Below, piece by piece: positions 21,706 to 35,510 of a stretch of 58,367 bases of DNA. A program made the position numbers and the translations under genes. The DNA lies in assembly GCF_001429045.1 (NCBI RefSeq), contig NZ_LMHY01000007.1:54750-113116 (forward strand). Reading direction: 5' to 3'. Under the pieces are notes generated by a model, which had not been told where the DNA came from, did not search any database, and saw nothing but the letters and a program-made list of their open reading frames with translations. Each line of letters starts with the position of its first letter. The first letter of the stretch is position 1. This DNA is from Pseudomonas sp. Root71. Lineage in GTDB: Bacteria; Pseudomonadota; Gammaproteobacteria; Pseudomonadales; Pseudomonadaceae.

Positions 21706-23976
21706 TCAGGCCATCTCGGCCGTGGTCTCGAACTCGAAGGTCAGCTCACCATCCTTGATGTCGATGTGTACCACACCGCCATGCTCGGCCAGTTCGCCAA
21801 AGAGAATCTCCTCCGCCAGCGGACGCTTGATCTTGTCCTGGATCAGGCGAGCCATTGGGCGAGCCCCCATCGCCGCGTCATAGCCACCTTCGGCCAGCCA
21901 GTTGCGGGCTGCATCGGTGACCTCCAGCAACACACGCTTGTCTTCCAGTTGCGCCTGAAGCTCGGTAAGGAACTTGTCCACCACGCTCTTGATGACCTCA
22001 TGACTGAGGCGACCAAACTGGATGATGGTGTCCAGACGATTGCGGAATTCCGGCGTGAAGCTCTTCTTGATCACTTCCATCGCATCGGACGAGTGATCCT
22101 GATAGGTGAAACCGATCGAAGCGCGGGCTGCGGTCTCGGCACCGGCGTTGGTCGTCATGATGACGATCACGTTGCGGAAATCCGCCTTGCGCCCGTTGTT
22201 ATCGGTCAGCGTACCGTGGTCCATGACCTGCAGCAGCAGGTTGAAGACTTCCGGATGCGCCTTCTCGATCTCATCGAGCAACAGCACGCAGTGTGGCTGC
22301 TTGGTGATGGCTTCGGTCAGCAGACCGCCCTGATCGAACCCGACATAGCCTGGAGGCGCACCGATCAGACGCGATACGGTGTGGCGCTCCATGTACTCGG
22401 ACATGTCGAAACGAATCAGCTCGACACCCAGGGCCTTGGCCAACTGACGCGCCGCTTCGGTTTTACCGACACCGGTAGGCCCTGCGAACAGGAACGAACC
22501 GACAGGCTTGTCAGGGGACTTGAGGCCGGCACGGGACAGCTTGATCGCGGTAGCCAGCGAGTCGATCGCGGCGTCCTGACCGAACACGGTCAACTTCAGG
22601 TCACGCTCGAGGTTACGCAGCAGTTCCTTGTCGGAGCTGGTGACGTGTTTTGGCGGAATCCGCGCGATTTTCGCGACGATATCCTCGACTTGCGGCACTT
22701 CGATGCGCTTCACACGCTTCTCGACCGGTTGCAGGCGCTGGTAGGCACCCGCCTCGTCGATGACGTCGATGGCCTTGTCCGGCATGTGACGGTCATTGAT
22801 GTAGCGCGAAGCCAGTTCGGCAGCCGCGCGCAGGGCTTCATCACTGTATTCGATATTGTGATGGCTTTCGAAACGCCCTTTCAGGCCACGCAGAATGCCA
22901 ATGGTGTCTTCCACCGAAGGCTCCGACACATCGACCTTCTGGAAGCGCCGGGCCAAGGCACGGTCCTTCTCGAAGATGCCGCGGAATTCCTGGAAGGTGG
23001 TCGAACCGATGCAACGGATATCACCGGACGACAGCAGCGGCTTGAGCAGGTTCGAGGCATCCATGACGCCACCGGACGCGGCACCCGCACCAATGATGGT
23101 GTGGATCTCGTCGATGAACAGGATCGCCTGCGGACGTTTTTTCAGTTCATTGAGCAACGCCTTGAAGCGCTTCTCGAAATCGCCACGGTACTTGGTACCG
23201 GCCAGCAAGGCACCCAGGTCGAGGGAGTAAACCACACTGTTGGCCAGCAGGTCCGGCACCTGGTTGTCGACAATGCGCTTGGCCAGGCCTTCGGCAATCG
23301 CGGTTTTACCCACGCCCGCCTCGCCCACCAGCAGCGGATTGTTCTTGCGGCGACGCGCCAGGATCTGCGCGACACGCTCGACTTCCAGCTCACGACCTAC
23401 CAACGGATCGATGCGACCCTGGCGCGCGAGTTCGTTGAGGTTGCTGGCATAAGCATCCAGGGGATTGCCCGAGGAAGAAGACTCACCGCCCTCGTCGTCC
23501 TGCATATCTTGCTCACCTTCAGAGTGATCGCCATGCCCCGGCACCTTGGAAATGCCATGGGCGATGTAGTTGACGACATCTATACGGGCAACGCTCTGCT
23601 GTTTCAGCAGGAACACCGCCTGACTCTCTTGCTCACTGAAGATCGCGACCAGCACATTGGCACCAGTCACTTCGCGTTTGCCCGAGCTCTGTACGTGAAA
23701 CACAGCACGTTGCAGTACACGCTGGAAGCCCAGGGTTGGCTGGGTTTCGCGATCCTCGTCATGCACGGGAATCAATGGCGTGGTGGAGTCGATGAACTCC
23801 TGCAGGTCATGCTTGAGTTTGTCGAGGTTTGCGCCGCACGCACGCAGAACGGTGGCGGCAGCCTCATTGTCCAATAGGGCCAGCAAGAGGTGTTCGACAG
23901 TCATGAACTCATGACGCTTCGAACGAGCTTCCTTGAAGGCAAGATTGAGGGTGACTTCGAGCTCGCGGTTTAACAT
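21706..23976 (-). CDS. clpA: ATP-dependent Clp protease ATP-binding subunit ClpA
   Basis: A 756-residue AAA+ unfoldase that feeds ClpP. The N domain (residues 1-145) binds the ClpS adaptor. Two ATPase modules follow: Walker A GEAGVGKT (218-225) with [12 protein letters not shown], and a second Walker A GPTGVGKT ending near residue 506 with [13 protein letters not shown]. The segment [20 protein letters not shown] holds the IGF-type loop that docks onto ClpP. An acidic linker (about 152-170) separates N domain and D1. It lies 30 bases downstream of clpS. Confidence 0.97.
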   Translation of the reverse strand: MLNRELEVTLNLAFKEARSKRHEFMTVEHLLLALLDNEAAATVLRACGANLDKLKHDLQEFIDSTTPLIPVHDEDRETQPTLGFQRVLQRAVFHVQSSGKREVTGANVLVAIFSEQESQAVFLLKQQSVARIDVVNYIAHGISKVPGHGDHSEGEQDMQDDEGGESSSSGNPLDAYASNLNELARQGRIDPLVGRELEVERVAQILARRRKNNPLLVGEAGVGKTAIAEGLAKRIVDNQVPDLLANSVVYSLDLGALLAGTKYRGDFEKRFKALLNELKKRPQAILFIDEIHTIIGAGAASGGVMDASNLLKPLLSSGDIRCIGSTTFQEFRGIFEKDRALARRFQKVDVSEPSVEDTIGILRGLKGRFESHHNIEYSDEALRAAAELASRYINDRHMPDKAIDVIDEAGAYQRLQPVEKRVKRIEVPQVEDIVAKIARIPPKHVTSSDKELLRNLERDLKLTVFGQDAAIDSLATAIKLSRAGLKSPDKPVGSFLFAGPTGVGKTEAARQLAKALGVELIRFDMSEYMERHTVSRLIGAPPGYVGFDQGGLLTEAITKQPHCVLLLDEIEKAHPEVFNLLLQVMDHGTLTDNNGRKADFRNVIVIMTTNAGAETAARASIGFTYQDHSSDAMEVIKKSFTPEFRNRLDTIIQFGRLSHEVIKSVVDKFLTELQAQLEDKRVLLEVTDAARNWLAEGGYDAAMGARPMARLIQDKIKRPLAEEILFGELAEHGGVVHIDIKDGELTFEFETTAEMA

Positions 23977-24006
23977 AGCTTCACCTCATACCCAAGTGGT
24001 CGGCGA

Positions 24007-24390
24007 TTAACCGTCCTTCTCGATTTCACAGAGTAGCGGATGCTGGCTTTCCCTGGCGTACTGGTTGACCTGCATGGCCTTGGTCTCGGCGATGTCGCGG
24101 GTAAACACTCCACATACTGCCCGTCCTTCTGTATGGACGGCCAGCATGACCTTGGTCGCCAGCTCGCGATTCAGGTTAAAAAACACCTCGAGCACTTCGA
24201 CGACGAAATCCATCGGTGTGTAGTCATCATTGAACAAAACCACCTTGTACATCGGCGGCGCCTGTAGTGCAGGCTTTGCCTCCTGAACAGCAATGCCTGC
24301 GGAATCGTCGTCGTGTGCCCCCGGCTGATCTTTTTGAAGAACCGGGCGATCCTGATTGAATGTTAGTCGAATCTGGCTGATTGCATGCAT
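24007..24390 (-). CDS. clpS: ClpA adaptor ClpS
   Basis: A 127-residue adaptor that delivers proteins with Leu, Phe, Tyr or Trp at the N terminus to ClpAP. The recognition core is [21 protein letters not shown], with the Asn-Asp pair of the N-degron pocket, then the helix with [18 protein letters not shown] text (here [22 protein letters not shown]). The N-terminal tail of about 45 residues is longer than in E. coli, with a GAHDDDSAG stretch. It is upstream of clpA and divergent from cspD. Confidence 0.96.
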   Translation of the reverse strand: MHAISQIRLTFNQDRPVLQKDQPGAHDDDSAGIAVQEAKPALQAPPMYKVVLFNDDYTPMDFVVEVLEVFFNLNRELATKVMLAVHTEGRAVCGVFTRDIAETKAMQVNQYARESQHPLLCEIEKDG

Positions 24391-24577
24391 GGAAAGAAAG
24401 GTTCGTCAGTTGTTCAAATACAGTGGTGGGGGCGGCTATCAGCGATTTCAACTCCGACTGCCGGGTCAGCTTGACTATCGGCAAAAGGGTGTTACAACCA
24501 ATAGAGCCCACAGTGGGTAAAAAAGGTCCGCGGAGTCAATCTTATTTACAGATTCGACTGCGGATGTACTGGATGAT

Positions 24578-24593
24578 ACTCCAGTGATGGAGT
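24578..24593 (+). promoter_or_regulatory. Small hairpin in the cspD leader
   Basis: ACTCCA-GTGA-TGGAGT can fold into a 6-bp stem just before the GCAGAGGGAG ribosome-binding region of cspD. Leader hairpins are common in cold-shock-family genes; its effect here is unknown. Confidence 0.4.
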
Positions 24594-24614
24594 CTGTTGC
24601 AGAGGGAGTTGGGT

Positions 24615-24869
24615 ATGGCTGTCGGCAAGGTGAAGTGGTTCAACAATGCCAAGGGTTACGGATTCATCAACGAGGAAGGCAAGACAGAAGATCTGTTTGC
24701 CCACTACTCAGCCATTAAAATGGATGGTTATAAAACCCTGAAAGCCGGGCAAGCTGTCGTATTCGATATCATCCAGGGCCCCAAGGGCCTGCACGCGGTC
24801 AACATCGGGAACCCGGTGGACGCTTCAAAAGCGACGGAATCCACCCCGCAACAGACCGTTACAGTGTAA
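24615..24869 (+). CDS. cspD: Cold-shock-domain protein CspD
   Basis: An 84-residue single-strand nucleic-acid-binding protein. RNP1 is KGYGFIN and RNP2 is LFAHYSAI. The C-terminal extension of about 15 residues beyond the domain ([15 protein letters not shown]) and the place next to clpS/clpA mark it as CspD, which in E. coli inhibits replication in stationary phase, rather than CspA. The start is ATGGCTGTCGGC; a longer frame upstream is not needed. Confidence 0.94.
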   Translation: MAVGKVKWFNNAKGYGFINEEGKTEDLFAHYSAIKMDGYKTLKAGQAVVFDIIQGPKGLHAVNIGNPVDASKATESTPQQTVTV

Positions 24870-24892
24870 GCCCACACCGTCATTGCGACATA

Positions 24893-24934
24893 AAAAAACC
24901 GCCTGGTTCAATCTCTCGAATCAGGCGGTTTTTT
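24893..24934. terminator. Bidirectional terminator shared by cspD and icd
   Basis: AAAAAACCGCCTG...CAGGCGGTTTTTT forms a stem with U-runs on both strands between the convergent cspD and icd genes. Confidence 0.88.
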
Positions 24935-24950
24935 GTGTGCCAGCGTTTTC

Positions 24951-26207
24951 TTACATGTGCGAGATCAGCGCATCGCCGAAGCCGGAAGACGACACCAACT
25001 TGGCACCTTCCATCAGGCGCTCGAAGTCATAGGTCACGGTCTTGGCGGAAATCGCGCCGTTGGTGCCCTTGATGATCAGGTCGGCCGCTTCGGTCCAGCC
25101 CATGTGGCGCAGCATCATTTCAGCGGACAGGATCAGCGAACCCGGGTTGACCTGGTCCTTGCCTGCGTACTTCGGCGCAGTACCGTGGGTGGCTTCGAAC
25201 ATGGCCACGGTGTCGGACAGGTTGGCACCCGGCGCGATACCGATACCGCCCACTTCCGCCGCCAGGGCGTCGGAGAGGTAGTCGCCGTTCAGGTTCAGGG
25301 TCGCGATCACATCGTACTCGGCCGGGCGCAACAGGATCTGCTGGAGCATGGCGTCGGCGATGGCATCCTTGACGATGACGTTCTTGCCGGTTTTCGGGTT
25401 CTTGAACTGCATCCACGGACCGCCGTCGAGCAGGGTCGCGCCGAACTCTTCAGCCGCCACTTCGTAGGCCCATTCCTTGAAGGCACCTTCGGTGAACTTC
25501 ATGATGTTGCCTTTGTGCACGATGGTCAGCGAATCGCGATCATTATCGACCACATATTGCAGGGCCTTGCGTGCCAGACGCTTGGTGCCTTGCAGGGACA
25601 CCGGCTTGACGCCGATACCGCAGTTCTCGTCGAAACGGATCTTGGTAACGCCCATTTCTTCTTTCAGGAACTTGATGACCTTGGTGGCTTCCGGCGTACC
25701 GGCCTTCCACTCGATGCCCGCGTAGATGTCTTCGGAGTTCTCGCGGAAAATGGTCATGTCGACATCGCCAGGCTTTTTCACCGGGCTAGGCACGCCTTCG
25801 AACCAGCGCACCGGGCGCAGGCAGACGTACAGGTCGAGTTGCTGGCGCAGGGCCACGTTCAGGGAACGGATGCCGCCACCGACCGGAGTGGTCAGCGGGC
25901 CCTTGATGGAAACCACGTAATCCTTGACCGCGTCCAGGGTTTCCTGAGGCAGCCAGGTGTCCTGATCGTAAACCTGAGTCGCTTTCTCCCCGGCGTACAC
26001 CTCCATCCAGGAAATCTTGCGCTCGCCGCCGTAAGCCTTCTTAACGGCAGCATCGACAACCTTGATCATGACCGGGCTGATGTCGACGCCAATGCCGTCG
26101 CCTTCGATGAAGGGGATGATCGGGTTATTAGGAACATTGAGAGAATGGTCTGCATTGACGGTGATTTTGTCGCCGACGGCTGGAACCTGAATCTTCTTGT
26201 AACCCAT
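24951..26207 (-). CDS. icd: Isocitrate dehydrogenase (NADP), dimeric type
   Basis: A 418-residue homodimeric TCA-cycle enzyme converting isocitrate to 2-oxoglutarate. The substrate-binding region includes [14 protein letters not shown], whose first Ser in the RENSED context is the residue phosphorylated by AceK in E. coli. Other features are EGDGIGVDI and [18 protein letters not shown]. The start [13 protein letters not shown] fits the family. It is divergent from the unrelated monomeric isoenzyme at 26701 and lies near isocitrate lyase (35984), so the glyoxylate branch control is local. Confidence 0.96.
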   Translation of the reverse strand: MGYKKIQVPAVGDKITVNADHSLNVPNNPIIPFIEGDGIGVDISPVMIKVVDAAVKKAYGGERKISWMEVYAGEKATQVYDQDTWLPQETLDAVKDYVVSIKGPLTTPVGGGIRSLNVALRQQLDLYVCLRPVRWFEGVPSPVKKPGDVDMTIFRENSEDIYAGIEWKAGTPEATKVIKFLKEEMGVTKIRFDENCGIGVKPVSLQGTKRLARKALQYVVDNDRDSLTIVHKGNIMKFTEGAFKEWAYEVAAEEFGATLLDGGPWMQFKNPKTGKNVIVKDAIADAMLQQILLRPAEYDVIATLNLNGDYLSDALAAEVGGIGIAPGANLSDTVAMFEATHGTAPKYAGKDQVNPGSLILSAEMMLRHMGWTEAADLIIKGTNGAISAKTVTYDFERLMEGAKLVSSSGFGDALISHM

Positions 26208-28926
<2,719 letters not shown>

Positions 28927-28944
28927 GGTTGTAAGGGAACACCA

Positions 28945-28971
28945 CAAACCCCGGCCCTGTGCCGGGGTTTG
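28945..28971 (+). terminator. Intrinsic terminator of idh
   Basis: CAAACCCCGGC-CCTGT-GCCGGGGTTTG stem, 19 bases after the idh stop; the U-run is short (TTTGTGTTT). Confidence 0.8.
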
Positions 28972-28984
28972 TGTTTCTGGCGAC

Positions 28985-29054
28985 GATCAAAAGATCGCAG
29001 CCTTCGGCAGCTCCTACACCGATCCTTGTAGGAGCTGCCGAAGGCTGCGATCTT
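28985..29054. repeat. REP doublet (family B)
   Basis: ATCAAAAGATCGCAGCCTTC...GGCAGCTCCTACA faces TGTAGGAGCTGCCGAAGGCT...GCGATCTT, with only about 10 bases between; arms are in the order opposite to 21577-21655. It lies between idh and nudJ. Confidence 0.87.
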
Positions 29055-29095
29055 GGCAATTCCGAATACACCGAAGACCTTACCGAGGAAAACTG

Positions 29096-29542
29096 ATGGA
29101 CTGGAAACCCCACATCACCGTCGCCACCATCGTCGAGGACAACGGCCGCTTCCTGATGGTCGAAGAACACAAGGCCGGTCGCAACGTGCTCAACCAGCCT
29201 GCAGGTCATCTGGACCCGAACGAGACCCTGATTGAAGCCGCCGTGCGCGAAACCCTCGAGGAAACCGGCTGGGACGTCGAGCCCACCGGCGTGCTGGGGA
29301 TTTATCTGTATACCGCCCCGAGCAACGGCGTGACCTACCAGCGGGTCTGCTTTATCGCCAAACCACTGAAACACCACCCGGATTATCAACTGGACGACGG
29401 CATCGTCGGCGCCAAGTGGTTGACCCGCGAGGAATTAATCGAGCAACGCGACAACTGGCGCAGCGAGCTGATCATCCGTTGCATCGACGACTATCTGGCA
29501 GGCCAACACTTCGACCTCGAATTGATCCGACCTTCTCTTTAG
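29096..29542 (+). CDS. nudJ: NUDIX hydrolase, NudJ-type phosphatase
   Basis: A 148-residue NUDIX enzyme. The NUDIX box starts at Gly37 (GHLDPNETLIEAAVRETLEE, then TGW) and is fully standard. The start MDWKPHITVATIVEDNGRFL and the position directly upstream of mnmA and hflD are the NudJ pattern; E. coli NudJ hydrolyses HMP-PP and nucleoside di- and triphosphates. The longer upstream frame runs through the REP doublet and was not accepted. Ribosome-binding site CCGAGGAAA. Confidence 0.92.
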   Translation: MDWKPHITVATIVEDNGRFLMVEEHKAGRNVLNQPAGHLDPNETLIEAAVRETLEETGWDVEPTGVLGIYLYTAPSNGVTYQRVCFIAKPLKHHPDYQLDDGIVGAKWLTREELIEQRDNWRSELIIRCIDDYLAGQHFDLELIRPSL

Positions 29543-29562
29543 CCATGCAGGCCCGAGCCTGA

Positions 29563-29568
29563 TAGAAT
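29563..29568 (+). promoter_or_regulatory. Candidate minus-10 box ahead of mnmA
   Basis: TAGAAT lies 34 bases before the mnmA start with no convincing minus-35. It suggests that mnmA-hflD can be read apart from nudJ. Confidence 0.3.
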
Positions 29569-29601
29569 CGCGTCCTTTTTCAAGACACTCATTGAATCCC
29601 T

Positions 29602-30735
29602 ATGCGTGATCCAGCCCCTTCTGACACACAAAAGAAGCGCGTCATTGTCGGCATGTCCGGCGGCGTGGACTCTTCCGTTTCCGCCCTCCTGCTGATCGAG
29701 CAAGGCTATGAGGTGGAAGGCCTGTTCATGAAGAACTGGGAAGAAGACGATGGAACGGAATATTGCACCGCCATGGATGACCTGGCGGACGCCCAGGCCG
29801 TGTGCGACAAGATTGGCATCAAGCTGCACACCGCCAACTTCGCCGCCGAGTACTGGGACAACGTGTTCGAGCATTTCCTGGCCGAATACAAGGCCGGACG
29901 CACGCCGAACCCGGACATCCTGTGCAACCGCGAAATCAAGTTCAAGGCGTTCCTCGACTACGCCATGGTGCTTGGCGCCGACCTGATCGCCACCGGCCAC
30001 TACGTGCGTCGCCGCGACATCGATGGCCGCACCGAACTGCTCAAGGGCCTGGACCCGAACAAGGACCAGAGCTACTTCCTGCACGCCGTCGGCGGTGAAC
30101 AGATCGCCAAGACCCTGTTCCCGGTCGGCGAACTGGAAAAACCACAAGTGCGCGCCATTGCCGAGAAATACGAGCTGGCGACCGCGAAGAAAAAGGACTC
30201 CACCGGGATCTGCTTTATCGGCGAACGCCGCTTCAGCGACTTCCTCAAGCAGTACCTGCCGGCGCAACCGGGCGAGATCAAAACCACCGAAGGTGAAATC
30301 ATCGGCCGCCACCACGGCCTGATGTACCACACCATCGGTCAGCGTCAGGGCCTGGGTATTGGCGGCCTGAAAGACGCCAGCGATGAGCCGTGGTACGTGC
30401 TGATCAAGGACCTGGAACACAACGAGCTGATCGTTGGCCAAGGCAATGATCACCCGTGGCTGTTCTCCCGCGCCCTGCTCGCTTCCGATATCTACTGGGT
30501 CAACCCGGTCGACCTGAGCCAGCCACGCAAGCTGACCGCCAAGGTTCGTTATCGCCAGAGCGACCAGCCGTGCACCCTGGAAAAAACCGCCACCGGTTAT
30601 CGCGCGACCTTCGATGATCCGCAGCGCGCGGTCACCCCAGGCCAGTCCGTGGTGTTCTACGACGGTGAAATCTGCCTCGGCGGCGGCGTGATTGAAGTAG
30701 CCGAGCCGTGGACGAGCAAGGGCCAGGCCCTATGA
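29602..30735 (+). CDS. mnmA: tRNA-specific 2-thiouridylase MnmA
   Basis: A 377-residue enzyme that adenylates and thiolates U34 of Lys, Glu and Gln tRNAs using sulfur delivered by TusE. The PP-loop SGGVDSS is at residues 19-25. The catalytic cysteines are in [12 protein letters not shown] and [13 protein letters not shown]. The C-terminal beta-barrel domains are complete. Its stop overlaps the hflD start (ATGA). The tusDCBE operon that feeds it is at 7146-8527. Confidence 0.96.
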   Translation: MRDPAPSDTQKKRVIVGMSGGVDSSVSALLLIEQGYEVEGLFMKNWEEDDGTEYCTAMDDLADAQAVCDKIGIKLHTANFAAEYWDNVFEHFLAEYKAGRTPNPDILCNREIKFKAFLDYAMVLGADLIATGHYVRRRDIDGRTELLKGLDPNKDQSYFLHAVGGEQIAKTLFPVGELEKPQVRAIAEKYELATAKKKDSTGICFIGERRFSDFLKQYLPAQPGEIKTTEGEIIGRHHGLMYHTIGQRQGLGIGGLKDASDEPWYVLIKDLEHNELIVGQGNDHPWLFSRALLASDIYWVNPVDLSQPRKLTAKVRYRQSDQPCTLEKTATGYRATFDDPQRAVTPGQSVVFYDGEICLGGGVIEVAEPWTSKGQAL

Positions 30736-31355
30736 ACCCGATTCAGGAGCAACTGACGGCACTGGGCGGCGTGTTTCTCGCCGCGGTGCTGGTGGACAGG
30801 ATCGCCAAGACCGGCCAGACCAACGAAGCCGGCCTGACCTGCATGCTCGGCAGCCTGCTGATCCGCGACCCCAAGGACACCCTGGAAGTCTACGGCGGCG
30901 ACGACATCAACCTGCGTGAAGGTTACCGCGCACTGATCGGCGCCCTCGAACGCGACCCAAGTGCCCTGCAGCGCGAGCCATTGCGTTATGCCCTGGCCAT
31001 GCTCGGCCTTGAGCGCCAGCTGGCCAAGCGCAACGACATGCTCGACGTGATCGGCAAGCGCCTGCCGCAGATCCAGTCCCAGGTCGAACACTTCGGCCCG
31101 GCCCACGAAAACGTGGTCGCCGCCTGCGGCGCGCTGTATCAGGACACCCTGAGCACCCTGCGCCAACGCATCCAGGTGCACGGCGACATGCGCAACCTGC
31201 AACAACCGAGCAATGCCTCGAAAATTCGTGCCCTGCTGCTGGCAGGCATTCGTTCGGCGCGCCTTTGGCGGCAATTGGGCGGTCATCGCTGGCAGCTGGT
31301 GATCAGTCGCCGCAAATTGCTCAAAGAGCTTTACCCCTTGATGCGTAACGAATAA
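30732..31355 (+). CDS. hflD: High-frequency lysogenization protein HflD homolog
   Basis: A 207-residue, largely helical membrane-associated protein. Family features are [25 protein letters not shown] at the N terminus and the [14 protein letters not shown] segment. In E. coli it binds lambda CII; its role outside phage infection is unclear. Four-base overlap with mnmA, as in most gammaproteobacteria. The start at 30732 is set by that overlap. Confidence 0.93.
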   Translation: MNPIQEQLTALGGVFLAAVLVDRIAKTGQTNEAGLTCMLGSLLIRDPKDTLEVYGGDDINLREGYRALIGALERDPSALQREPLRYALAMLGLERQLAKRNDMLDVIGKRLPQIQSQVEHFGPAHENVVAACGALYQDTLSTLRQRIQVHGDMRNLQQPSNASKIRALLLAGIRSARLWRQLGGHRWQLVISRRKLLKELYPLMRNE

Positions 31356-31392
31356 CCCGCATCGACAGATACGAACTCAGCAATACGCGTAA

Positions 31393-32850
<1,458 letters not shown>

Positions 32851-32872
32851 TCGACCGCTAGACCCTTTATAA

Positions 32873-32900
32873 GACGCCCGGCCGCGCCGGGCGTTTTTAT
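32873..32900 (+). terminator. Intrinsic terminator of purB
   Basis: ACGCCCGGC-CGC-GCCGGGCGT stem followed by TTTTA. Nearly the same hairpin as the infA terminator. Confidence 0.88.
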
Positions 32901-32937
32901 TCCCGTCTGAAAAGTGCATTTTTTCAATAGGTTACAC

Positions 32938-34107
32938 ATGAATCCTGATATTCCTCTTCAACTTCTGGGCGGCATCACGGCACGGGAATTCCTGCGCGAC
33001 TACTGGCAGAAAAAGCCGCTGCTGATCCGTCAGGCCATTCCTGATTTCGAAAGCCCGATCGACGCCGACGAACTGGCCGGCCTGGCGCTGGAAGAAGAAG
33101 TCGAATCGCGACTGATCATCGAGAATGGCGAGCGTCCGTGGGAACTGCGTCGCGGCCCGTTCGCCGAAGATGAATTCAGCAAGCTGCCTGAAACTGACTG
33201 GACCCTGCTGGTTCAAGCCGTGGATCAGTTCGTCCCGGAAGTCAGCGAACTGCTGGAAAATTTCCGCTTTCTGCCAAGCTGGCGCATCGACGACGTGATG
33301 ATCAGCTACGCCGCACCGGGTGGCAGCGTCGGTCCGCACTTCGACAACTACGACGTGTTCCTGCTGCAAGGCCACGGCAAGCGCAACTGGAAGATCGGCC
33401 AGATGTGCAACACCGAGAGCCCGATGCTGGCCCACGCCGACCTGCGCATCCTCTCCGAATTCGAAGCCACCGATGAATGGGTGCTGGAACCGGGCGACAT
33501 GCTCTACCTGCCACCGCGCCTGGCCCATTGCGGCGTTGCCGTTGATGAATGCATGACCTACTCGGTCGGCTTCCGCGCACCGAGCGCCGCTGAAGTGCTG
33601 ACCCACTTCACCGACTTCCTCAGCCAGTTCCTGTCGGACGAAGAACGCTACACCGACGCCGACGCCTTGCCGACTGCCGACCCTCACCAGATCCAGCGTG
33701 ACGCACTCGACCGCCTCAAAGGCTTGCTGGCCGAGCACATGAGCGACGAGCGCCTGCTGCTGACCTGGTTCGGCCAGTTCATGACCGAGCCACGCTACCC
33801 GGAACTGGTGGTGGGCCCGGAAGAGGTCGAAGAAGAAGACTTCATGTCCGCCCTGGAACAAGGCGCGATCCTGATTCGCAACCCGAGCGCACGCCTGGCG
33901 TGGTCTGAAGTCGATGACGACCTGCTGCTGTTCGCCAGCGGCCAAAGCCGTTACCTGCCGGGCAAACTGCGCGAACTGCTGAAGATGATCTGCGCCGCCG
34001 ACGCGCTGCACGCCGACAACCTTGGCGACTGGCTAAGCGACGAAGACGGTCGTGGCCTGCTGTGCGAACTGGTCAAGCAAGGAAGCCTGGGGTTTGCCGA
34101 TGAATAA
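32938..34107 (+). CDS. roxA: Cupin 2-oxoglutarate oxygenase, ribosomal L16 arginine hydroxylase type
   Basis: A 389-residue JmjC-type iron/2-oxoglutarate dioxygenase of the YcfD/RoxA family, which hydroxylates an arginine of ribosomal protein uL16. The metal triad is visible as HFDNYDVF (His and Asp) and the distal His in LAHCGVAVD. The N-terminal YWQKKPLLIRQAIP motif and the C-terminal winged-helix-like part fit. The start at 32938 lies after the purB terminator. It overlaps the acetyltransferase gene by eight bases. Confidence 0.9.
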   Translation: MNPDIPLQLLGGITAREFLRDYWQKKPLLIRQAIPDFESPIDADELAGLALEEEVESRLIIENGERPWELRRGPFAEDEFSKLPETDWTLLVQAVDQFVPEVSELLENFRFLPSWRIDDVMISYAAPGGSVGPHFDNYDVFLLQGHGKRNWKIGQMCNTESPMLAHADLRILSEFEATDEWVLEPGDMLYLPPRLAHCGVAVDECMTYSVGFRAPSAAEVLTHFTDFLSQFLSDEERYTDADALPTADPHQIQRDALDRLKGLLAEHMSDERLLLTWFGQFMTEPRYPELVVGPEEVEEEDFMSALEQGAILIRNPSARLAWSEVDDDLLLFASGQSRYLPGKLRELLKMICAADALHADNLGDWLSDEDGRGLLCELVKQGSLGFADE

Positions 34108-34525
34108 GATTCACGTACGTGTCGCAGACTGGCAAAAGGACAACGCCGAGATCCGGCGCATTCGTGAGACGGTTTTCGTTGCCGAGCAATCCGTTCCGCC
34201 AGAACTGGAATGGGACGCCGATGACATTGATGCAGTGCATTTCCTCGCTTACGAAGGCGACTTTCCAATCGGCACCGCCCGCCTGCTGCCCGACGGCCAC
34301 GTCGGCCGGGTGTCGGTACTCAAGGACTGGCGCGGCCTGAAAGTCGGTGATGCACTGATGCAAGCGGTCATCGCAGAGGCCGAAGAGCGCGGACTCAAGC
34401 AGCAGATGCTCAGCGCTCAGGTACAAGCCACGGCATTCTATGAGCGCCTGGGCTTTCACCTGGTCAGTGAGGAGTTCCTTGAAGCCGGGATTCCGCATGT
34501 GGACATGGTCCGCCATTCGGCCTGA
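34100..34525 (+). CDS. GNAT-family N-acetyltransferase
   Basis: A 141-residue acetyltransferase. The N-terminal VFVAEQSVPPELEWDADD segment is typical of the ElaA/YjcF-like branch of the family, and GRVSVLKDWRGLKVGDALMQ (about residues 69-88) carries the acetyl-CoA loop. FYERLGF closes the fold. It is translationally coupled to roxA by an eight-base overlap, which suggests a related role (for example ribosome or RNA modification), but the substrate is unknown. Confidence 0.88.
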   Translation: MNKIHVRVADWQKDNAEIRRIRETVFVAEQSVPPELEWDADDIDAVHFLAYEGDFPIGTARLLPDGHVGRVSVLKDWRGLKVGDALMQAVIAEAEERGLKQQMLSAQVQATAFYERLGFHLVSEEFLEAGIPHVDMVRHSA

Positions 34526-34536
34526 GAGGTGCCCCT

Positions 34537-34600
34537 TTCGCGAGCAAGCCCGCTCCCACAAGGTTCACGCTGAACCTGTGGGAGCGGGCTTGCTCCGGGC
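34537..34600. repeat. REP pair (family A)
   Basis: CGCGAGCAAGCCCGCTCCCA and TGTGGGAGCGGGCTTGCTCC are separated by a short inverted repeat of their own (GGTTCACGCTGAACC). The right side continues into GGGCGGCGTTCCGACGA, the same spacer text as at 15181-15286. Confidence 0.83.
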
Positions 34601-34634
34601 GGCGTTCCGACGAAGAGGCCAGAAAGCACGCCAC

Positions 34635-34670
34635 AAAACGCCCCGACATCGCACGATGCCGGGGCGTTTT
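34635..34670 (+). terminator. Terminator-like hairpin after the acetyltransferase gene
   Basis: AAAACGCCCCG-ACATCG...-CGGGGCGTTTT can end transcription in both directions. Confidence 0.75.
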
Positions 34671-34748
34671 GCTGTCTACGATTCAACTAGCGCCACGCCA
34701 GGCCGACAAACTGGCAATATCAAGCTTCAGAACGCGGAGATAACGGAC

Positions 34749-35510
34749 ATGTCCCTACGCACCCTGCTCACCACCTTGCTGCTCGGTTGCAGTTTTTCGG
34801 TGATGGCAGCCACAGAAATTGTGCCCCTCAAGTACCACACCAGCGCCGACCTGCTGCCGGTGGCGCAGGACTTCATCGGCAAGGACGGACAGGTCAGCGC
34901 CTACGGCAATCAACTCATCGTCAACGCCGATCAGCGCAAGATCGACGAACTTAAAGCCCTTCTTTCGCAACTCGACACCGCACCCAAGCGCCTGCTGATC
35001 ACCGTCGACACCAGCGACAACAACTTCCAGGGTGACCAGGGTCATTCGGTGAACGGCGCCAAGCCAAGCCAGGCCCGCATCATCAACTACAGCACCGACA
35101 GCCGCGACGGCGGCATCCAGCAAGTGCAGGCCAGCGAAGGCGCACCGGCGCTGATCCAGGTCGGCCAGAGCGTGCCGCTGACCAGTGCGCAGACCGACTC
35201 CTACGGCGACCTGCGCAGCCAGACCGAATACCGCAACGTCACCCAGGGCTTCTACGTCACGGCAAACGTCACCGGCGACATCGTTCACCTGTCGATCAGC
35301 ACCAACCGTGACCGCATGAGCCAGGAACGTCCTGATGTAGTGAACGTACAAAGCACCGACACAACCGTCACCGGCCACCTCGGTGAATGGATCCTGCTGG
35401 CCGGGGTCAACGGCCAGACCCAGGCCGACAAACAGGGCCAGACCCGCAGCTACTCGACCCAGAGCCGCAACGACATGACATTGCGGGTGAAAGTCGACAC
35501 CCTGGACTAA
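34749..35510 (+). CDS. Periplasmic secretin-N-domain-like protein
   Basis: A 253-residue exported protein. A signal peptide of about 20 residues (LLTTLLLGCSFSVMAATE) leads into EIVPLKYHTSADLLPVAQDF, a copy of the short N1-type domain of type II/III secretins, including NQLIVNADQRKIDELKALLS. The middle and end resemble the beta-rich part of secretins (ASEGAPALIQVGQSVPL) but no membrane-spanning secretin barrel follows, so it cannot form the channel. Single gene; the partner system is unknown. The frame extends 5' over a REP but the signal peptide sets the start. Confidence 0.85.
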   Translation: MSLRTLLTTLLLGCSFSVMAATEIVPLKYHTSADLLPVAQDFIGKDGQVSAYGNQLIVNADQRKIDELKALLSQLDTAPKRLLITVDTSDNNFQGDQGHSVNGAKPSQARIINYSTDSRDGGIQQVQASEGAPALIQVGQSVPLTSAQTDSYGDLRSQTEYRNVTQGFYVTANVTGDIVHLSISTNRDRMSQERPDVVNVQSTDTTVTGHLGEWILLAGVNGQTQADKQGQTRSYSTQSRNDMTLRVKVDTLD

